In this document: positions 7,993 to 15,952 of the stretch, one piece after another
Position numbering within the stretch: the first letter of the stretch is position 1
How the letters are laid out: each line of letters opens with the position of its first letter
Source: Ilumatobacter nonamiensis YM16-303
GTDB taxonomy: Bacteria; Actinomycetota; Acidimicrobiia; Acidimicrobiales; Ilumatobacteraceae
Direction of reading: 5' to 3'
DNA length: 44,138 nucleotides
NCBI RefSeq assembly: GCF_000350145.1
Contig: NZ_BAOL01000080.1
Span: forward strand, 1-44,138
Program-made: the position numbers and the translations under genes
The notes under the pieces: model-generated
What the model was told of the DNA's origin: nothing
What the model saw: only the letters and a program-made list of their open reading frames with translations
Databases searched by the model: none

Positions 7993-8011
7993 TCCCCGGA
8001 AACACCGGGGA
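7993..8011. other. Short perfect hairpin upstream of the D-threonine-aldolase-like gene
   Basis: TCCCCGG, loop AAACA, CCGGGGA. It lies 29 bases upstream of the start at 8041, inside the 153-base divergent region that otherwise shows no clear signal for the plus-strand gene. It could be an operator or an mRNA leader structure. Confidence 0.4.
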
Positions 8012-8040
8012 CCCGGGCGTGGGCGTGGTTCACTCGGGGA

Positions 8041-9084
8041 ATGAGCAGTGATCGACCCACTCGACCGGATCCGACCACGATCGACGACCTCCCGACTCCG
8101 GCGCTCGTCGTGGAGAAATCGATCTTCGAATCGAACCTCGCTGCGATGGATGCCGTGCGACCGGGAACCGAGCTCCGCCCCCACGTGAAGGCGTTCAAGT
8201 CGACGGCGTTGGCCGCTCGTCTCGCCGCCGACGGCCACACCGGCTTCTGCTGCGCCACCCCGCGCGAGGTGGAGGGACTGGTTGCCGCCGGTCTCGGCCA
8301 CGACGTGTTGTTGGCCAACGAGTCGCTCGACCTCGCCCGTCTCGGTGTGCTCGTGGCGGACGACAGCGTCGAAGCGAACATCACCGCTGCCGTCGACTCC
8401 GACTCGACGGTCGACGCAGTGATCTCCAGCGGGATCCGGTCGGTGCTGATCGACGTCGAGGTCGGCCTTCCGCGCTGCGGGTGTGATTCGACGGACGCTG
8501 GACGACTGGCGGACCGCGCCCGATCCGCAGGGCTGGAGGTCCGCGGGGTGATGGGCTACGAGGGTCACTTGATGATGGTCGAGGATCGAGCAGAGCGCAT
8601 CGAGCGAGTCGGCGCCGCGATGGAGCAACTCGTCGCCGCGGCAGGCGACGTCGGCGGCGACATCGTCTCCGCCGGCGGCACGGGCACGTTCGACACCAAC
8701 ACGTGGTGCACAGAGATCCAGGCCGGCAGCTACACCCTGCTCGACAGCGATTACGCCAAGCTCGATCTTCCGTTCCAGGTCGCGCTGAACGTCCTCGGCA
8801 CGGTGATCTCGATCAGCCCGAAGGGGTGGATCATCGCCGACACCGGGCTCAAGTCGATGGCGATGGACCACGGCAATCCGTCGTGGGACGGCGGGGACGT
8901 GTTCTTCCTCTCCGACGAACACGCCACTCTGCTCCCGCCCGATTTCGAGAACTGGTCGGTCGGCGATCGCGTCCGGCTGCAACCGGCACACGTCGATCCC
9001 ACGATCGCGAAGCACGAGTGCATGTGGGTCGTCGACGGAGACGACATCGTCGACCGGTGGGAGGTCGATCTCCGCCACTGGTGA
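8041..9084 (+). CDS. D-threonine aldolase / D-serine dehydratase-like PLP enzyme (alanine racemase N-terminal fold)
   Basis: PLP- and metal-dependent fold-type III enzyme, 347 residues. The N-terminal barrel begins DDLPTPALVVEKSIFESNL; the Schiff-base lysine region is RPHVKAFKS, matching RPHxKxHK of the family. GTGTFDTNT gives the phosphate-binding loop (GGTGT) and QAGSYTLLDSDY follows as usual. The C-terminal beta domain ends AHVDPTIAKHECMWVVDGD, with the His-x-Cys metal pair seen in D-serine dehydratase/D-threonine aldolase. It likely cleaves a beta-hydroxy-D-amino acid to an aldehyde plus glycine, or dehydrates it. The ATG at 8041 has only GGGGA immediately before it, so initiation signals are weak. 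Confidence 0.88.
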   Translation: MSSDRPTRPDPTTIDDLPTPALVVEKSIFESNLAAMDAVRPGTELRPHVKAFKSTALAARLAADGHTGFCCATPREVEGLVAAGLGHDVLLANESLDLARLGVLVADDSVEANITAAVDSDSTVDAVISSGIRSVLIDVEVGLPRCGCDSTDAGRLADRARSAGLEVRGVMGYEGHLMMVEDRAERIERVGAAMEQLVAAAGDVGGDIVSAGGTGTFDTNTWCTEIQAGSYTLLDSDYAKLDLPFQVALNVLGTVISISPKGWIIADTGLKSMAMDHGNPSWDGGDVFFLSDEHATLLPPDFENWSVGDRVRLQPAHVDPTIAKHECMWVVDGDDIVDRWEVDLRHW

Positions 9085-9145
9085 CACCGGCCCGTCATGC
9101 CGCCGGCTTCACCTGCGCACGTTCTCGAGGACGTGTCGCAGGCAG

Positions 9146-9196
9146 GGTTCTCGTCGCGCTTGCGCCCGTCCGCCGGGCAGAATCGCGACGAGAACC
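9146..9196. terminator. Bidirectional terminator-like inverted repeat
   Basis: GGTTCTCGTCGCG (9146-9158) and its exact complement (9184-9196) form a 13-bp stem over a 25-base loop that itself contains GCCCG/CGGGC. It lies between the convergent stops at 9084 and 9207. Confidence 0.7.
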
Positions 9197-9206
9197 ACAA
9201 CGACGG

Positions 9207-9989
9207 TCAGTAGGGCATCGTGCCGCCGTCGACGGGGAACATGCATCCGGTCATGTTCTTGCCGGCGTCCGACGCCATCAGCACGGCGACAGCTGCCACC
9301 TCTTCGACCTTGTTCGGTCGCTTGATCGCCGACTCCGAGCTGAACGCCTCGATCAGCGCGTCGTAGTTCTCGAGTCCCATCGCGATCGCGGAGTCCGGAC
9401 CGGTCGCCCGCACGATGTCGGTCTCGATGATTCCCGGCAGGATCGCGTTCACCGTGATGCCGAGCGTTCCCGTCTCGTGGGCCGCGGCCTTCACCAGCCC
9501 GTTGACGGCGTGCTTGGTCGCGGCGTAGCCGGGAATGCCGGGCTTGCCGAGTTTGCCCTCGACCGACGACGTGACGATCACTCGTCCCGTCTCGCGCGGA
9601 ATCATGTGTTGCAGCGCGCGGCGCATTCCCCAGAACACGTGGTTCAGGTTCCAGTCGACCTCGAGTTCCCACTCCTCGTCGGTCATCTGGAAGACCGGCG
9701 CGGTCATCTGGACGCCACCTGAATTGAGACAGCAGATGTCGAGCTGGCCGTACTGCTCGATCGTGAAGTCGATCAGTCCTTCCACCGCTTCCTGCTTGGA
9801 GGCATCACCGGCGTAGAACGCAGCGTTGTCACCCGCGTCCATCTCCTCGAGGCATCGTTGACCCTTGGCTTCGTTGCGACCGTTGACGACGACCTTGGCG
9901 CCTTCCGCGATGAATGCATCGGCCATGCCGCGGCCGATGCTGCGTGTGCCGCCCGTGATGCAGGCGACCTTTCCGTCGAGCTTTCCCAT
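9207..9989 (-). CDS. Short-chain dehydrogenase/reductase (SDR), paralogue 1
   Basis: Classical SDR of 260 residues, NAD(P)-dependent oxidoreductase of the cytoplasm. The cofactor motif is TGGTRSIGRG. The catalytic triad is intact: Ser in VIVTSSVEGK, Tyr and Lys in GYAATKHAV. The usual NNAG is replaced by LNSGG. The C-terminus CMFPVDGGTMPY is nearly the same as that of the next gene. It starts 27 bases after the stop of its paralogue (10017) behind AAAGGAACTCTC and they are evidently co-transcribed. Close similarity along the whole length suggests tandem duplication with diverged substrates. Substrate unknown; neighbouring sugar transporter genes suggest a sugar or polyol, which is inference. 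Confidence 0.9.
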   Translation of the reverse strand: MGKLDGKVACITGGTRSIGRGMADAFIAEGAKVVVNGRNEAKGQRCLEEMDAGDNAAFYAGDASKQEAVEGLIDFTIEQYGQLDICCLNSGGVQMTAPVFQMTDEEWELEVDWNLNHVFWGMRRALQHMIPRETGRVIVTSSVEGKLGKPGIPGYAATKHAVNGLVKAAAHETGTLGITVNAILPGIIETDIVRATGPDSAIAMGLENYDALIEAFSSESAIKRPNKVEEVAAVAVLMASDAGKNMTGCMFPVDGGTMPY

Positions 9990-10016
9990 GAGAGTTCCTT
10001 TCGTCCTGTTCCCGGC

Positions 10017-10796
10017 TCAGTAGGGAGCCGTGCCGCCGTCGATGGAGATGAGCGAACCGGTGATCCCGGCCCCGGCGTCGGAAGCGAGCAGCGTCGCCAC
10101 CGCGGCGACGTCCTCGACCTCGTTGAGACGCTTGATCGCCGATTCGGAGGCGAACATCTCCAACAAGCCGTCGTAGTCCATGCCCATCGACTCCGCGGCG
10201 GCGGGACCCTCCGCCATCATGATGTCGGTCTCGATCGCTCCGGGGCAGAGTGCGTTCACCGTGATCCCGAGCGTGCCCACCTCTTGCGACGCCGACTTGA
10301 TCAAGCCGTTGATCGCGTGTTTGGCGACGACGTAGATCGAGATCCCCGGCTTGCCGACCTTGCCCTCGAGCGAACTGACGCTCATGACACGACCCGATTC
10401 CTGCGGGATCATGTAGTGGAACGCTCGACGCATCGTCCAGAACGTGTGCCAGAAGTTCCACACGAGCGAGTCCTGCATGGCCTCGTCGGTCAGCTCCGCG
10501 ATCGGGGCATGGTTGGACGCACCGCCGGCGTTGGCGACCAGGATGTCGATTCGTCCGAAATGATCCACCGTGCCGTCGACGATCGCCTCACACGATTCAC
10601 GTTGCTTCACGTCGCCGGCGATGAAGTGGACACGATCCCCCGCATCCAGTTCGGCCAGAGTGCGCTCGGCCTTGCTCGCATCGCGCCCGTTGACGACGAC
10701 CTGTGCCCCTTCGTCCAAGAAACCTCGGGCGACTCCGAGGCCGATACCTCGCGTTCCGCCGGTGATACAGGCAACCCGCCCGTCCAGTACTCCCAT
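10017..10796 (-). CDS. Short-chain dehydrogenase/reductase (SDR), paralogue 2
   Basis: Classical SDR of 259 residues. The start at 10796 follows GAGGGGAA at good spacing; the open frame continues upstream but without coding character. Cofactor motif TGGTRGIGLG, then VANAGG in the NNAG position. The catalytic Ser lies in VSVSSLEGK and Tyr/Lys in IYVVAKHAI. It shares long segments with the following SDR (SEGK-like loop, EVGTLGITVNA, ESAIKR, ASDAG, DGGT-PY). Both may be subunits of one complex or act on related substrates. It lies between the binding-protein gene of the sugar importer, with a strong terminator between, and its paralogue. Confidence 0.9.
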   Translation of the reverse strand: MGVLDGRVACITGGTRGIGLGVARGFLDEGAQVVVNGRDASKAERTLAELDAGDRVHFIAGDVKQRESCEAIVDGTVDHFGRIDILVANAGGASNHAPIAELTDEAMQDSLVWNFWHTFWTMRRAFHYMIPQESGRVMSVSSLEGKVGKPGISIYVVAKHAINGLIKSASQEVGTLGITVNALCPGAIETDIMMAEGPAAAESMGMDYDGLLEMFASESAIKRLNEVEDVAAVATLLASDAGAGITGSLISIDGGTAPY

Positions 10797-10865
10797 GAAT
10801 TCCCCTCGATCTTCTGTCGTTCGCGGCGACCGTAGCGCGGCTGCGCCCGGCCGATCGGAGTTGGA

Positions 10866-10903
10866 CCGCAGCGGCCGTCGGACGGATCCGACGGCCGCTG
10901 CGG
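10866..10903 (-). terminator. Very strong terminator-like hairpin after the sugar-binding protein gene
   Basis: A perfect 17-bp stem (CCGCAGCGGCCGTCGGA with its complement) closes the 4-base loop CGGA. It lies 31 bases beyond the minus-strand stop at 10935 and about 70 bases before the SDR start at 10796. There is no T-run; GC-rich stems without U-tracts are common terminators in actinobacteria. Confidence 0.75.
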
Positions 10904-10934
10904 GAGCCAACCGTTCAGTCGCTCGCTCCTGGAA

Positions 10935-12230
10935 TCAGACGCCCCAGAGCTCGGCGAACTGCTGATCCATGCCCTCCGGCCCCGGCCAACCATCGGTCGG
11001 GATCAGCGGCTCGGCCACCTCGGGCGAGTTGACGAGGAACGACGGCACCATGGCGTTCTCGCGCTCTTCCGGGTTGTCCATTCCGACCGCGTCGCGCGCC
11101 ATCGCGTCGACCATGAGCCATCCGGCGTAGGTCTTCGGGTTGGTCGTCCAGAACTGCTGCGTCCCATCGACGATCTCCTGGAGGATCTGGCCGTTGTAGT
11201 CGACACCAACGAGATTGACGCCCTCGAGCAGGTCCGCGTCCTGGAGGGTGGCGACGACGCCACCGGCCAGTCCGTCGAATGCGAAGTGCAGGTAGTCGAT
11301 GTCCGGGTTCGACTGCAGCGACGCCACGATGGCGCCCGGCACCTCACCAGCCAGCAGTTGGTCGAGCGTCAACGCGAGTTCCTCGAACGTGCAGTCGGGG
11401 CAGTTCGCGTCGTAGGTCGCCTGCGACGCCTCGCTCTCGACGGCCAGCACCGTGAAGTCCGGGATGTTGACCATCAACACGTTGGCCGAGCCACCGGAGT
11501 CGGCGATGATCGCGTTCGAGATCATCTCACCGGCGACCTCGACCGACGTTGCGTCGCCGCACTGCATCGCGAAGCCGTCCTCGGCGGGCAGGGTCGCATC
11601 GAAGCAACTCATCGTCTTGATCCCGGCCGCGTTCGCCGCGTCGAGCTGATCCTGGATCAGCGCCGGCGGTGTGCCGGAGATCCCGACGTAGTCGACACCC
11701 TGATCGATCGCCTGCTGGAAGGACGACGCAGCGTCGGTGGTGTAGGTGATGGTCTCGAGGTTCCATCCGAGTGCTGCGGTGGCCTCTTCGAAGCCGATGC
11801 CGATCGCTGCGCACGATGGCAGCGAGCAGTCGAGCCACGCCACCGTCTTCGCCTCCGGCACCGAGTCGAGCGGAATCGTCGGACCGATGTCGGCAGGCGG
11901 GACGAGGTTCTCGTCGACGAACGCCTGCGCTGCTGCGACGCCGTCTCCGCCCTCCGCGGCGGCCTCGTCATCGCCGGCCTCGTCGTCCGCGGCTTCTTCG
12001 TCGGCGGCGTCTGCTGCGTCCTCGGACGCCTCGTCATCGGCTGCCTCTTCCTCGGCAACCTCGTCGTCGGCGGCCTCGGTCTCGGTTGTTTCTTCTTCGG
12101 CAGCCGCCGTTGCGGATGCTTCGTCGTCGCCGGAGTCGCCGGAATCGTCGGAGTCGTCGCTGCCCCCGCACGCGGCGACGGCGAGTGCCAACGCCAGCGG
12201 CGCGGCAAGGATTCGTGTTCTGGACTTCAT
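10935..12230 (-). CDS. Sugar ABC transporter substrate-binding lipoprotein (type I periplasmic-binding fold)
   Basis: Receptor for the CUT2-type importer encoded divergently at 12342-15031; 431 residues. The N-terminus MKSRTRILAAPLALALAVAA precedes Cys21, a clear lipobox. Residues 25-97 are an exceptionally acidic Asp/Glu/Ala tether. The sugar-binding fold then shows TVAWLDCSLPSCAAIGIGFE, AIDQGVDYVGISGTPPAL and DYLHFAFDGLAGGVV, as in RbsB/Peripla_BP_4 proteins. Two ATG codons lie in tandem (12233, 12230) behind AGGGGGAA; the second has better spacing and is used here. It is followed by a very strong terminator, allowing separate, high expression of the receptor. Ligand unknown. Confidence 0.88.
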   Translation of the reverse strand: MKSRTRILAAPLALALAVAACGGSDDSDDSGDSGDDEASATAAAEEETTETEAADDEVAEEEAADDEASEDAADAADEEAADDEAGDDEAAAEGGDGVAAAQAFVDENLVPPADIGPTIPLDSVPEAKTVAWLDCSLPSCAAIGIGFEEATAALGWNLETITYTTDAASSFQQAIDQGVDYVGISGTPPALIQDQLDAANAAGIKTMSCFDATLPAEDGFAMQCGDATSVEVAGEMISNAIIADSGGSANVLMVNIPDFTVLAVESEASQATYDANCPDCTFEELALTLDQLLAGEVPGAIVASLQSNPDIDYLHFAFDGLAGGVVATLQDADLLEGVNLVGVDYNGQILQEIVDGTQQFWTTNPKTYAGWLMVDAMARDAVGMDNPEERENAMVPSFLVNSPEVAEPLIPTDGWPGPEGMDQQFAELWGV

Positions 12231-12266
12231 CATTTCCCCCTGTGTAGTTGTGGTATTGGTCACAAG

Positions 12267-12282
12267 CTAATTGACCAGTTAG
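12267..12282. promoter_or_regulatory. Operator-like dyad D in the divergent sugar-importer promoter
   Basis: CTAATTGACCAGTTAG is a near-perfect inverted repeat (CTAAxTG/CAxTTAG) in the 111-base region between the binding-protein and ATPase genes, an AT-rich spot in GC-rich DNA followed by TATATT. It resembles the half-site CAGTTAG of the site at 17473. A single regulator here could control both directions. Confidence 0.5.
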
Positions 12283-12341
12283 TATATTTCTCGCATCGAA
12301 GGGGCATCATCGACGAGGTTCGATGCGAGTGGGGGAAATTC

Positions 12342-13862
12342 GTGTCCAAACTGCTGGTCGTCCGCGACCTGACCAAGTCATTTCCGGGCCAGGTCGCGCT
12401 CGACGAATTCGACATCGAGATCGAGGCCGGGCGTACTCACGCACTGGTGGGACAGAACGGATCGGGCAAGTCGACGTTCATCAAGATCCTGGCCGGCTAC
12501 CACGAACCCGACCCCGGCTCGTCGGCCCGACTCGCCGGACATGATCTGCGCCTCGGCGACGGGGAAGCGGCGAAGGACGCCGGAGTCCGGTTCGTCCACC
12601 AGGATCTCGGACTCGTCGACACGCTGAACGCCGTCGAGAACATTTCGATGGGCGTGGGCTACACCACGGGCCGGTTCGGCCGGATCAACTGGCAGGCCGA
12701 CCGGCGACGAGCGGTGGACGGACTCGCCGCACTCGGCTTCACCGACGTGCCGGTCGATGTCCCCATCGCCGCGCTCGCCCCGTCGGAGAAGACCGCGGTG
12801 GCGCTTGCGAGAGCGCTCGACGGCTGGGAGGACAACGCCCATCTGCTCGTGCTCGACGAGCCGACCGCGTCGCTCCCCGGCGCCGACGTCGAACGGCTCT
12901 TCCGCGCGATCCGACTGCTCAAGGAACGCGGCGTCGCGATCCTCTACGTGTCGCACCACCTCGACGAGGTGTTCGAGATCGCCGACGACGTCACCGTGCT
13001 CCGCGACGGCGTCCGGGTGACCACCGAGTCCACCTCCGACCTCGACCACGAACGGCTCATCGAGCTGATGATCGGACACCGACTCGAGCACGTCGACCAT
13101 CGCTCGGTCGCTCGCGTCGGCGAGACCGCCGGCCTGGCGGTCGAGTCGATTCGAGGCGGAACGATCGCCGACCTCGATCTCGTCGTGCAGCCCGGCGAGG
13201 TGGTCGGCGTCGCCGGGATCACCGGATCGGGACGCGAGCTGGTCGCCCCGTTCATCACCGGCCAGGCCCCGAGCGAATCCGGGAACGTGGTCGTGTGCGG
13301 CACGTCGATCCCGAACTACGACCCGCACGCCGCGATCTCGGCAGGAATGGCGTTCGTCCCGGCCGACCGGGCGACCCACGGCATCATCCCGCTCGAGTCG
13401 GTCACCCACAACCTCACCCTGGCCGATGTCGATCGGAACTGGCGCGGCGGTCGTCTGCGCCACCGGGACGAGCGCGCCGAGTGTCTCGAATGGATCGATC
13501 GACTCCAGATCAAGACCGCCGGTACCGGGGTTCCGATCGCAGCACTGAGCGGCGGGAACCAGCAGAAGGTCCTGTTCGGTCGGAGTCTCCGCCTGACTCC
13601 GTCGGTCCTCGTCCTCGACGAGCCGACGAGTGGGATCGATGTCAAGGCAAAGGATCAGATCCTCCAACTGATCGATCAGGCGGCCGGCGACGGTGCCGCA
13701 GTGCTCGTCGTGTCGACCGACACCGACGAACTCGTCCAAGCCGCGCACCGCATCTTGATCATGGTGGGCGGCACGATCGTCGCCGAGCTCAGCGGAGCGG
13801 ACATGACCACCGAAAACGTCGAACGAGCCCAGCTCCAATCCACGAAAGCAACCACTTCATGA
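12342..13862 (+). CDS. Sugar ABC transporter ATP-binding protein (two-domain, CUT2/RbsA type)
   Basis: Cytoplasmic ATPase with two fused nucleotide-binding domains, 506 residues, as in RbsA/MglA. Domain 1 has Walker A GQNGSGKST (37-45) and Walker B LLVLDEPT (168-175) but its signature region is LAPSEK (145-150), not LSGGQ. Domain 2 has the degenerate P-loop GITGSGRE (292-299) with a normal signature LSGGNQQKV (402-410) and Walker B VLVLDEPT (422-429), the asymmetric arrangement of this subfamily. The GTG start at 12342 lies behind GGGGGAA. Its stop overlaps the permease start (ATGA). Confidence 0.92.
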   Translation: MSKLLVVRDLTKSFPGQVALDEFDIEIEAGRTHALVGQNGSGKSTFIKILAGYHEPDPGSSARLAGHDLRLGDGEAAKDAGVRFVHQDLGLVDTLNAVENISMGVGYTTGRFGRINWQADRRRAVDGLAALGFTDVPVDVPIAALAPSEKTAVALARALDGWEDNAHLLVLDEPTASLPGADVERLFRAIRLLKERGVAILYVSHHLDEVFEIADDVTVLRDGVRVTTESTSDLDHERLIELMIGHRLEHVDHRSVARVGETAGLAVESIRGGTIADLDLVVQPGEVVGVAGITGSGRELVAPFITGQAPSESGNVVVCGTSIPNYDPHAAISAGMAFVPADRATHGIIPLESVTHNLTLADVDRNWRGGRLRHRDERAECLEWIDRLQIKTAGTGVPIAALSGGNQQKVLFGRSLRLTPSVLVLDEPTSGIDVKAKDQILQLIDQAAGDGAAVLVVSTDTDELVQAAHRILIMVGGTIVAELSGADMTTENVERAQLQSTKATTS

Positions 13863-15031
13863 CCACCACGATCAACGCCGAGCCGAACGAGGACGTGCCC
13901 GAGGAATCACCGGACGAGATCGAGCGGCACTCCGCGCCGTCCGCGAGCTGGGTCCATCGCATCGGCCTCGACCGGTTCAGCGGGCTCTACCTGCTGGCAG
14001 CGTTCTTCATCTTCTTCGGGATCACCGAGAACAACTTCCTCGTCTGGAACGGGAGCATCGAGTTCGTGCTCACCGAGAAGGTCATCGTCGTCCTCCTCGC
14101 GCTCGCCTTCCTCGTCCCACTCACCACCCAGACGTTCGACCTCTCGATCGGCGCCACGATGGCGTTGAGTCTGGTGATCGTGAACAAGGTCGCGCTCGAA
14201 ACCGATCTCCCCGACGGCGTCGGGGCCCTGCTCGGAATGCTCGCGTGTCTGGTGATCGGTGCACTGAACGGCTTCATCGTCGTCAAGCTGCGGGTGAACA
14301 GCTTCATCGCGACGCTCGGCATGAGCCAGGTGATCGCGGCGATCATCCGCCGGATCCACGACGGTGGCAACATCACCAATGCGTTCGGCGAGAGCTACAT
14401 CAACTTCGGCAAGTCGAGCCTGTTCTCGTTCAAGTGGCCGTGGTCGGACACGCAGATCGAGCTGCCGTACTACTTCTTCTTCGGACTGATCGTGGCCACC
14501 ATCATCTGGTATGTCCTCGAACACACTCCGGTCGGCCGCAAGATGTTCGCCACGGGCGGAAACGCCGAAGCAGCTCGGCTCTCGGGCGTGAAGACCGATC
14601 GGATGGCCTGGGGGTCGCTGATCGCTTCCGCCGGGATCGCCGGATTCGCCGGGCTCATCTACTCCTGGAAATTCGCGGTCTACACCTCCTCGGTGGGCCC
14701 GCCGCTGTTGTTCACCGCGGTCGGCGCCGTCTTCTTCGGTGCCAGCCAGCTCAAAGGTCGTCCGAACGTGTGGGGCACGATCATCGCGGTCTACGTGCTG
14801 GCGTTCGGCATCAAGGGAATCGGCCTCCGCTACCCCAGCGAGATCGACTGGATGCAGCCGATGTTCGAGGGGCTCACGCTCATCGTCGCCGTCGCCGTCG
14901 CGAGCCGACAGGCCGTGGTCAAGGTCAACCGGCGTCGCACCACGGATTCCGGCAGTGACTCGACACCGGAACAACCATCGCCGACGAACAAGCTCACCGA
15001 CGACACCGCGGTCGCCGAGCCCACCGTCTGA
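13859..15031 (+). CDS. Sugar ABC transporter permease (CUT2/RbsC type)
   Basis: Membrane channel of the importer, 390 residues with about ten hydrophobic segments. A 35-residue acidic cytoplasmic N-terminus precedes LYLLAAFFIFFGI. Family hallmarks are TQTFDLSIGATMALS, LNGFIVVKLRVNSFIATLG (the EAA-like coupling loop region) and GGNAEAARLSGVKTDRM. The charged C-terminal tail of about 40 residues (Ser/Thr/Pro/Asp-rich) is longer than usual. It is coupled to the ATPase by ATGA overlap and followed by a terminator-like hairpin. Substrate probably a pentose, hexose, polyol or inositol-type compound, going by family only. Confidence 0.9.
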   Translation: MTTTINAEPNEDVPEESPDEIERHSAPSASWVHRIGLDRFSGLYLLAAFFIFFGITENNFLVWNGSIEFVLTEKVIVVLLALAFLVPLTTQTFDLSIGATMALSLVIVNKVALETDLPDGVGALLGMLACLVIGALNGFIVVKLRVNSFIATLGMSQVIAAIIRRIHDGGNITNAFGESYINFGKSSLFSFKWPWSDTQIELPYYFFFGLIVATIIWYVLEHTPVGRKMFATGGNAEAARLSGVKTDRMAWGSLIASAGIAGFAGLIYSWKFAVYTSSVGPPLLFTAVGAVFFGASQLKGRPNVWGTIIAVYVLAFGIKGIGLRYPSEIDWMQPMFEGLTLIVAVAVASRQAVVKVNRRRTTDSGSDSTPEQPSPTNKLTDDTAVAEPTV

Positions 15032-15041
15032 ACCACCGCCA

Positions 15042-15066
15042 GCCGGCCGGGGACCACCCGGCCGGC
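15042..15066 (+). terminator. Terminator-like hairpin after the sugar importer operon
   Basis: GCCGGCCGGG and CCCGGCCGGC form a 10-bp perfect stem over loop GACCA. Outer bases CCACCG and CGGTGG can extend it. It begins 11 bases after the permease stop. Confidence 0.7.
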
Positions 15067-15083
15067 GTCCGGTGGGAGTTCAC

Positions 15084-15101
15084 GAAAGACCGTTCGGTAA
15101 G
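15084..15101. promoter_or_regulatory. Operator-like site C upstream of SDR 3
   Basis: GAAAGACCGTTCGGTAAG; its complement, CTTACCGAACGGTCTTTC, aligns with sites A and B (T-ACCGAACG-YC-TTC). It lies 74-91 bases upstream of the SDR start at 15175, suggesting the same regulator. Confidence 0.45.
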
Positions 15102-15174
15102 TTCGGCTCGCTCGCAAGCACACCACCGATCGACCTCGACAGCACCGTCGACCAACCCAAAACAGGAGCACAAC

Positions 15175-15930
15175 ATGGATCTCGGACTCAGCGGCAAGAA
15201 GGCACTCATCACCGGCGCCACCAAGGGAATCGGACGCACCGTCGCCGAGACGTTGCTCGCGGAAGGTGCATCGGTCGCGATCTGTGCGCGCACCGCCGAG
15301 GACGTCGACACGGCGGTCGAGGAGATGTCGTCGCTCGGCACCGTCGTCGGCGCGGCCGTCGATGCTGCCGATGGCGACGCTGTCGCGGCGTGGGTCGCGT
15401 CGTCGGGAGAGCAGTTGGGCGGAATCGACGTCTTCGTCCACAACACCTCCGGCAAGGGAGCGAAGTCGCCCGAGGGCTGGATCAACAACTTCAACATCGA
15501 CATGATGTCGCTCGTGCTCGGGGTCGGAGCCGCACAGGATGCCCTCGCCGACGGCGGCGGATCGGTCATCAGCATCGGCACGACCGCCACCACGGAACAC
15601 TTCGCGTCGGGCTCGAACAGCTACAGCGCGTTCAAGTCGGCGGTGACCAACTGGACGCTCGGCCAGGCCCAGGTGCTCGGCAAGTCGGGCATCCGCTGCA
15701 ACGTCGTGTCACCCGGTCCGATCTTCGTGGAGGGTGGCGACTGGAACATGATCAAGGACCACATGGGCGACTTCTACGAGGCCACTCAGAAGACGCATCC
15801 GGGCGGAGAACTCGGCACGACACAGGACGTCGCGAACGTCGTGGCGTTCCTCGCCGGCGACGCGGCCAAGCACGTCAACGGTGTCAACGTCACCGTCGAC
15901 GGCGGCTTCCTCAAGCGCATCGATTTCTGA
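15175..15930 (+). CDS. SDR-family oxidoreductase with Thr in place of the catalytic Ser
   Basis: SDR of 251 residues. Cofactor motif TGATKGIGRT and C-terminal VNVTVDGGFL are canonical. Tyr and Lys are in SYSAFKSAV, but the residue 13 positions before the Tyr, normally Ser, is Thr (IGTTATTEH), and the NNAG motif reads HNTSG. Activity is still possible because Thr can support the oxyanion role, but this may be an atypical or substrate-restricted member. The ATG follows AGGAG at 7-base spacing. An operator-like site lies about 80 bases upstream. It is 22 bases ahead of the ThuA-like gene and probably co-transcribed with it. Substrate unknown. Confidence 0.87.
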   Translation: MDLGLSGKKALITGATKGIGRTVAETLLAEGASVAICARTAEDVDTAVEEMSSLGTVVGAAVDAADGDAVAAWVASSGEQLGGIDVFVHNTSGKGAKSPEGWINNFNIDMMSLVLGVGAAQDALADGGGSVISIGTTATTEHFASGSNSYSAFKSAVTNWTLGQAQVLGKSGIRCNVVSPGPIFVEGGDWNMIKDHMGDFYEATQKTHPGGELGTTQDVANVVAFLAGDAAKHVNGVNVTVDGGFLKRIDF

Positions 15931-15952
15931 GCGGTCGAGGACGGACGACTCG

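Noticed and set aside
7351-9087. A 578-residue minus-strand protein spanning the PPOX gene and the region opposite the aldolase-like gene
   Set aside because: Only the last 178 residues show a domain. The remainder is antisense to the PLP enzyme.
11286-12341. Extension of the ATPase frame to 858 residues
   Set aside because: It is antisense to the sugar-binding protein; the low-complexity Gly/Val/Leu/Phe stretch mirrors the acidic linker. The GTG at 12342 with GGGGGAA is the start.
12378-13838. Minus-strand frame of 486 codons opposite the sugar ATPase
   Set aside because: Shadow of a gene with clear Walker and signature motifs; no family features of its own.
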